64,000 nucleotides of DNA, taken from positions 1 to 64,000 of the forward strand of contig VBWC01000011.1 in NCBI GenBank assembly GCA_006218035.1, given 5' to 3'. The notes beneath the pieces were generated by a model that saw only the letters and a list, made by a program, of their open reading frames with translations, searched no databases and was not told the DNA's origin. Both the position numbers and the translations under genes were made by a program. Of this stretch, positions 62,377-64,000 are shown piece after piece (within the stretch, counting starts at the first letter, position 1; the number at the start of each line of letters is the position of its first letter). Origin of the DNA: Gammaproteobacteria bacterium. GTDB taxonomy: Bacteria > Pseudomonadota > Gammaproteobacteria > VBWC01.

Positions 62377-63462
62377 ATGACAACGCTAAAAAACGATCGA
62401 CTGTTACGGGCCCTGTTGCGTCAGCCGGTCGATGTCACGCCGGTCTGGGTGATGCGTCAGGCGGGCCGCTATCTGCCCGAGTATCGCGCGACGCGTGCGC
62501 GGGCCGGCAGCTTCATGCAGCTGTGCACGACGCCGGAACTGGCGTGCGAGGTGACGCTGCAACCGCTGGAGAGGTTTGATCTCGATGCGGCGATCCTGTT
62601 CTCCGACATACTGACGATCCCGCACGCGATGGGTCTTGGTCTGCATTTCGTCGAGGGCGAGGGCCCGCAGTTCGAGCGTCCCGTGGCATCGCCACAGGAC
62701 GTTGCGCGCCTCGGCGTGCCCGATCCGGAAACCGATCTCCGCTATGTCATGGACGCCGTGCGCGTGATCCGTCGCGAGTTGTCCGGTCGCGTGCCGTTGA
62801 TCGGTTTTTCCGGCAGTCCGTGGACGCTCGCAACCTATATGGTCGAAGGCCGTGGCACCAAGGAATTCGCCAAGGTCAAAGGCATGATGTTCGAACAGCC
62901 GGCGGTAATGCATCGTCTGCTTGAGGTGCTGGCGCGTTCGGTCACCAGCTATCTCAACGCGCAGATCGCTGCCGGTGCACAGGTCGTCATGGTGTTCGAT
63001 ACCTGGGGCGGCGTTCTGACGCCGCGCGACTACCGCGAGTTTTCGTTGCGTTATATGGAGCAGATCGTCAGTGGCCTGACGCGCGAAAGTGACGGCCGAC
63101 GCGTCCCCGTCGTGCTGTTTACCAAGGGTGGCGGCGCGTGGCTGGAGGCGATGGCAGACACGGGTTGTGATGCGCTCGGCATCGACTGGACGCAGGATAT
63201 CGGCGCGGCGCGCGACCGCGTCGGCGACCGCGTTGCCCTGCAGGGCAATATGGACCCCTGTGTTCTGTACAGCTCGCCGGAACGCATCAAGAGTGAAGTC
63301 CGCGCGATACTCGACAGCTTCGGCGCCGGGCCCGGTCATGTGTTCAATCTCGGCCATGGCATACACCAGCATGTGAATCCTGACCATATGAAGGTGCTGG
63401 TCGATGCTGTGCATGAACAGAGCGCTGCCGGACGGCGGGGGCACGCGGCGAAAACCCGATGA
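62377..63462 (+). CDS. hemE: Uroporphyrinogen decarboxylase
   Basis: [69 protein letters not shown]. Confidence 0.98.
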   Translation: MTTLKNDRLLRALLRQPVDVTPVWVMRQAGRYLPEYRATRARAGSFMQLCTTPELACEVTLQPLERFDLDAAILFSDILTIPHAMGLGLHFVEGEGPQFERPVASPQDVARLGVPDPETDLRYVMDAVRVIRRELSGRVPLIGFSGSPWTLATYMVEGRGTKEFAKVKGMMFEQPAVMHRLLEVLARSVTSYLNAQIAAGAQVVMVFDTWGGVLTPRDYREFSLRYMEQIVSGLTRESDGRRVPVVLFTKGGGAWLEAMADTGCDALGIDWTQDIGAARDRVGDRVALQGNMDPCVLYSSPERIKSEVRAILDSFGAGPGHVFNLGHGIHQHVNPDHMKVLVDAVHEQSAAGRRGHAAKTR

Positions 63463-64000
63463 GTTTCGAGAAACTGCGTGACATGGATACGTTTACCGAT
63501 GCGATGTTCAATCGCATCGTTGCCTTCCAGGAACGCAAGCATCCGGCCTGGGATCAGTCGTCACCGTTTGATGAGCGCATCCGGGATTTGCCGCTGCATT
63601 ACCTGATCTTCAGCAATGCCGATCGTGACCCGGCCAGATACCGTCAGACTGTCGCGCCGTACTATCCGCTGAGTGACGAGATCCGCCGGATTGCGGGTTA
63701 TGTGCGTCTGGTGGCGGACGCACCCGTCGTCGCGGATATGCACGGCGGCAACGGATTTATCGGCAGTCTGATCGGGCGCGAGGGCGCGAAGGTGATTGGG
63801 GTGCGTGATCCGTCCGCCAAGCCAAACCAGATAGAAGATTTTTACGATCCGGCTTGTTACGAGGTTCGGCAAACGACGATCGCCGGAATCGATTTTTCGT
63901 TCGATGTCGCGTTCTCGTCGTGGATGCCGGCAGGGGTGAATCAGACGCCCGACATAGTCAAACACAGGCCGAAGTTGATCGTGTTCGTTTTCACTGATCA
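63459..64000 (+). CDS. Uncharacterised protein, truncated by window end
   Basis: ATGA overlap with hemE; open to window end: [115 protein letters not shown]. Confidence 0.7.
   Translation, partial: MSFEKLRDMDTFTDAMFNRIVAFQERKHPAWDQSSPFDERIRDLPLHYLIFSNADRDPARYRQTVAPYYPLSDEIRRIAGYVRLVADAPVVADMHGGNGFIGSLIGREGAKVIGVRDPSAKPNQIEDFYDPACYEVRQTTIAGIDFSFDVAFSSWMPAGVNQTPDIVKHRPKLIVFVFTD

Noticed and set aside
62404-63444. 346-aa minus-strand ORF opposite hemE
   Set aside because: Antisense shadow of hemE with no domain signature.

Overview
The window is a gammaproteobacterial chromosome segment from the replication-origin region. On the left is the classic block mnmE-(CBS protein)-yidC-yidD-rnpA-rpmH (minus strand) // dnaA-dnaN-recF-gyrB (plus strand). 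It is followed by housekeeping and metabolic genes: glk-pgl, a two-component system, folA, thyA, lgt, an RlmI-like methyltransferase, fbp, hemL-thiE-thiD, rubredoxin, cytochrome c, trx-rho, glgP, rpmE, malic enzyme-mdh-gltA, mrcA, pilMNOPQ-aroK-aroB-dgt-WGR-damX and gltB-gltD-hemE. No rRNA, tRNA, CRISPR array, prophage or transposase gene was recognised. The strongest unusual signal is at about 21.9-25.1 kb. There, a MerR-type regulator is followed by a ParA/Soj-type ATPase whose C-terminus is an AMPK-beta-like glycogen-binding module (CBM48/E-set). Two poorly characterised ORFs follow it in an apparent operon, and a 1014-aa LVIVD beta-propeller protein lies convergent to them. My hypothesis is a ParA-type positioning or partition system for glycogen or another polyglucan. 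Other points: two parS-like ParB sites embedded in recF (one a perfect 16-bp palindrome), DnaA boxes flanking dnaA, a decayed rhomboid-protease remnant, and an 86-bp MITE-like inverted-repeat element whose end supplies the stop codon of a cytochrome c gene. All calls come from reading the sequence and supplied translations; no database search was run.
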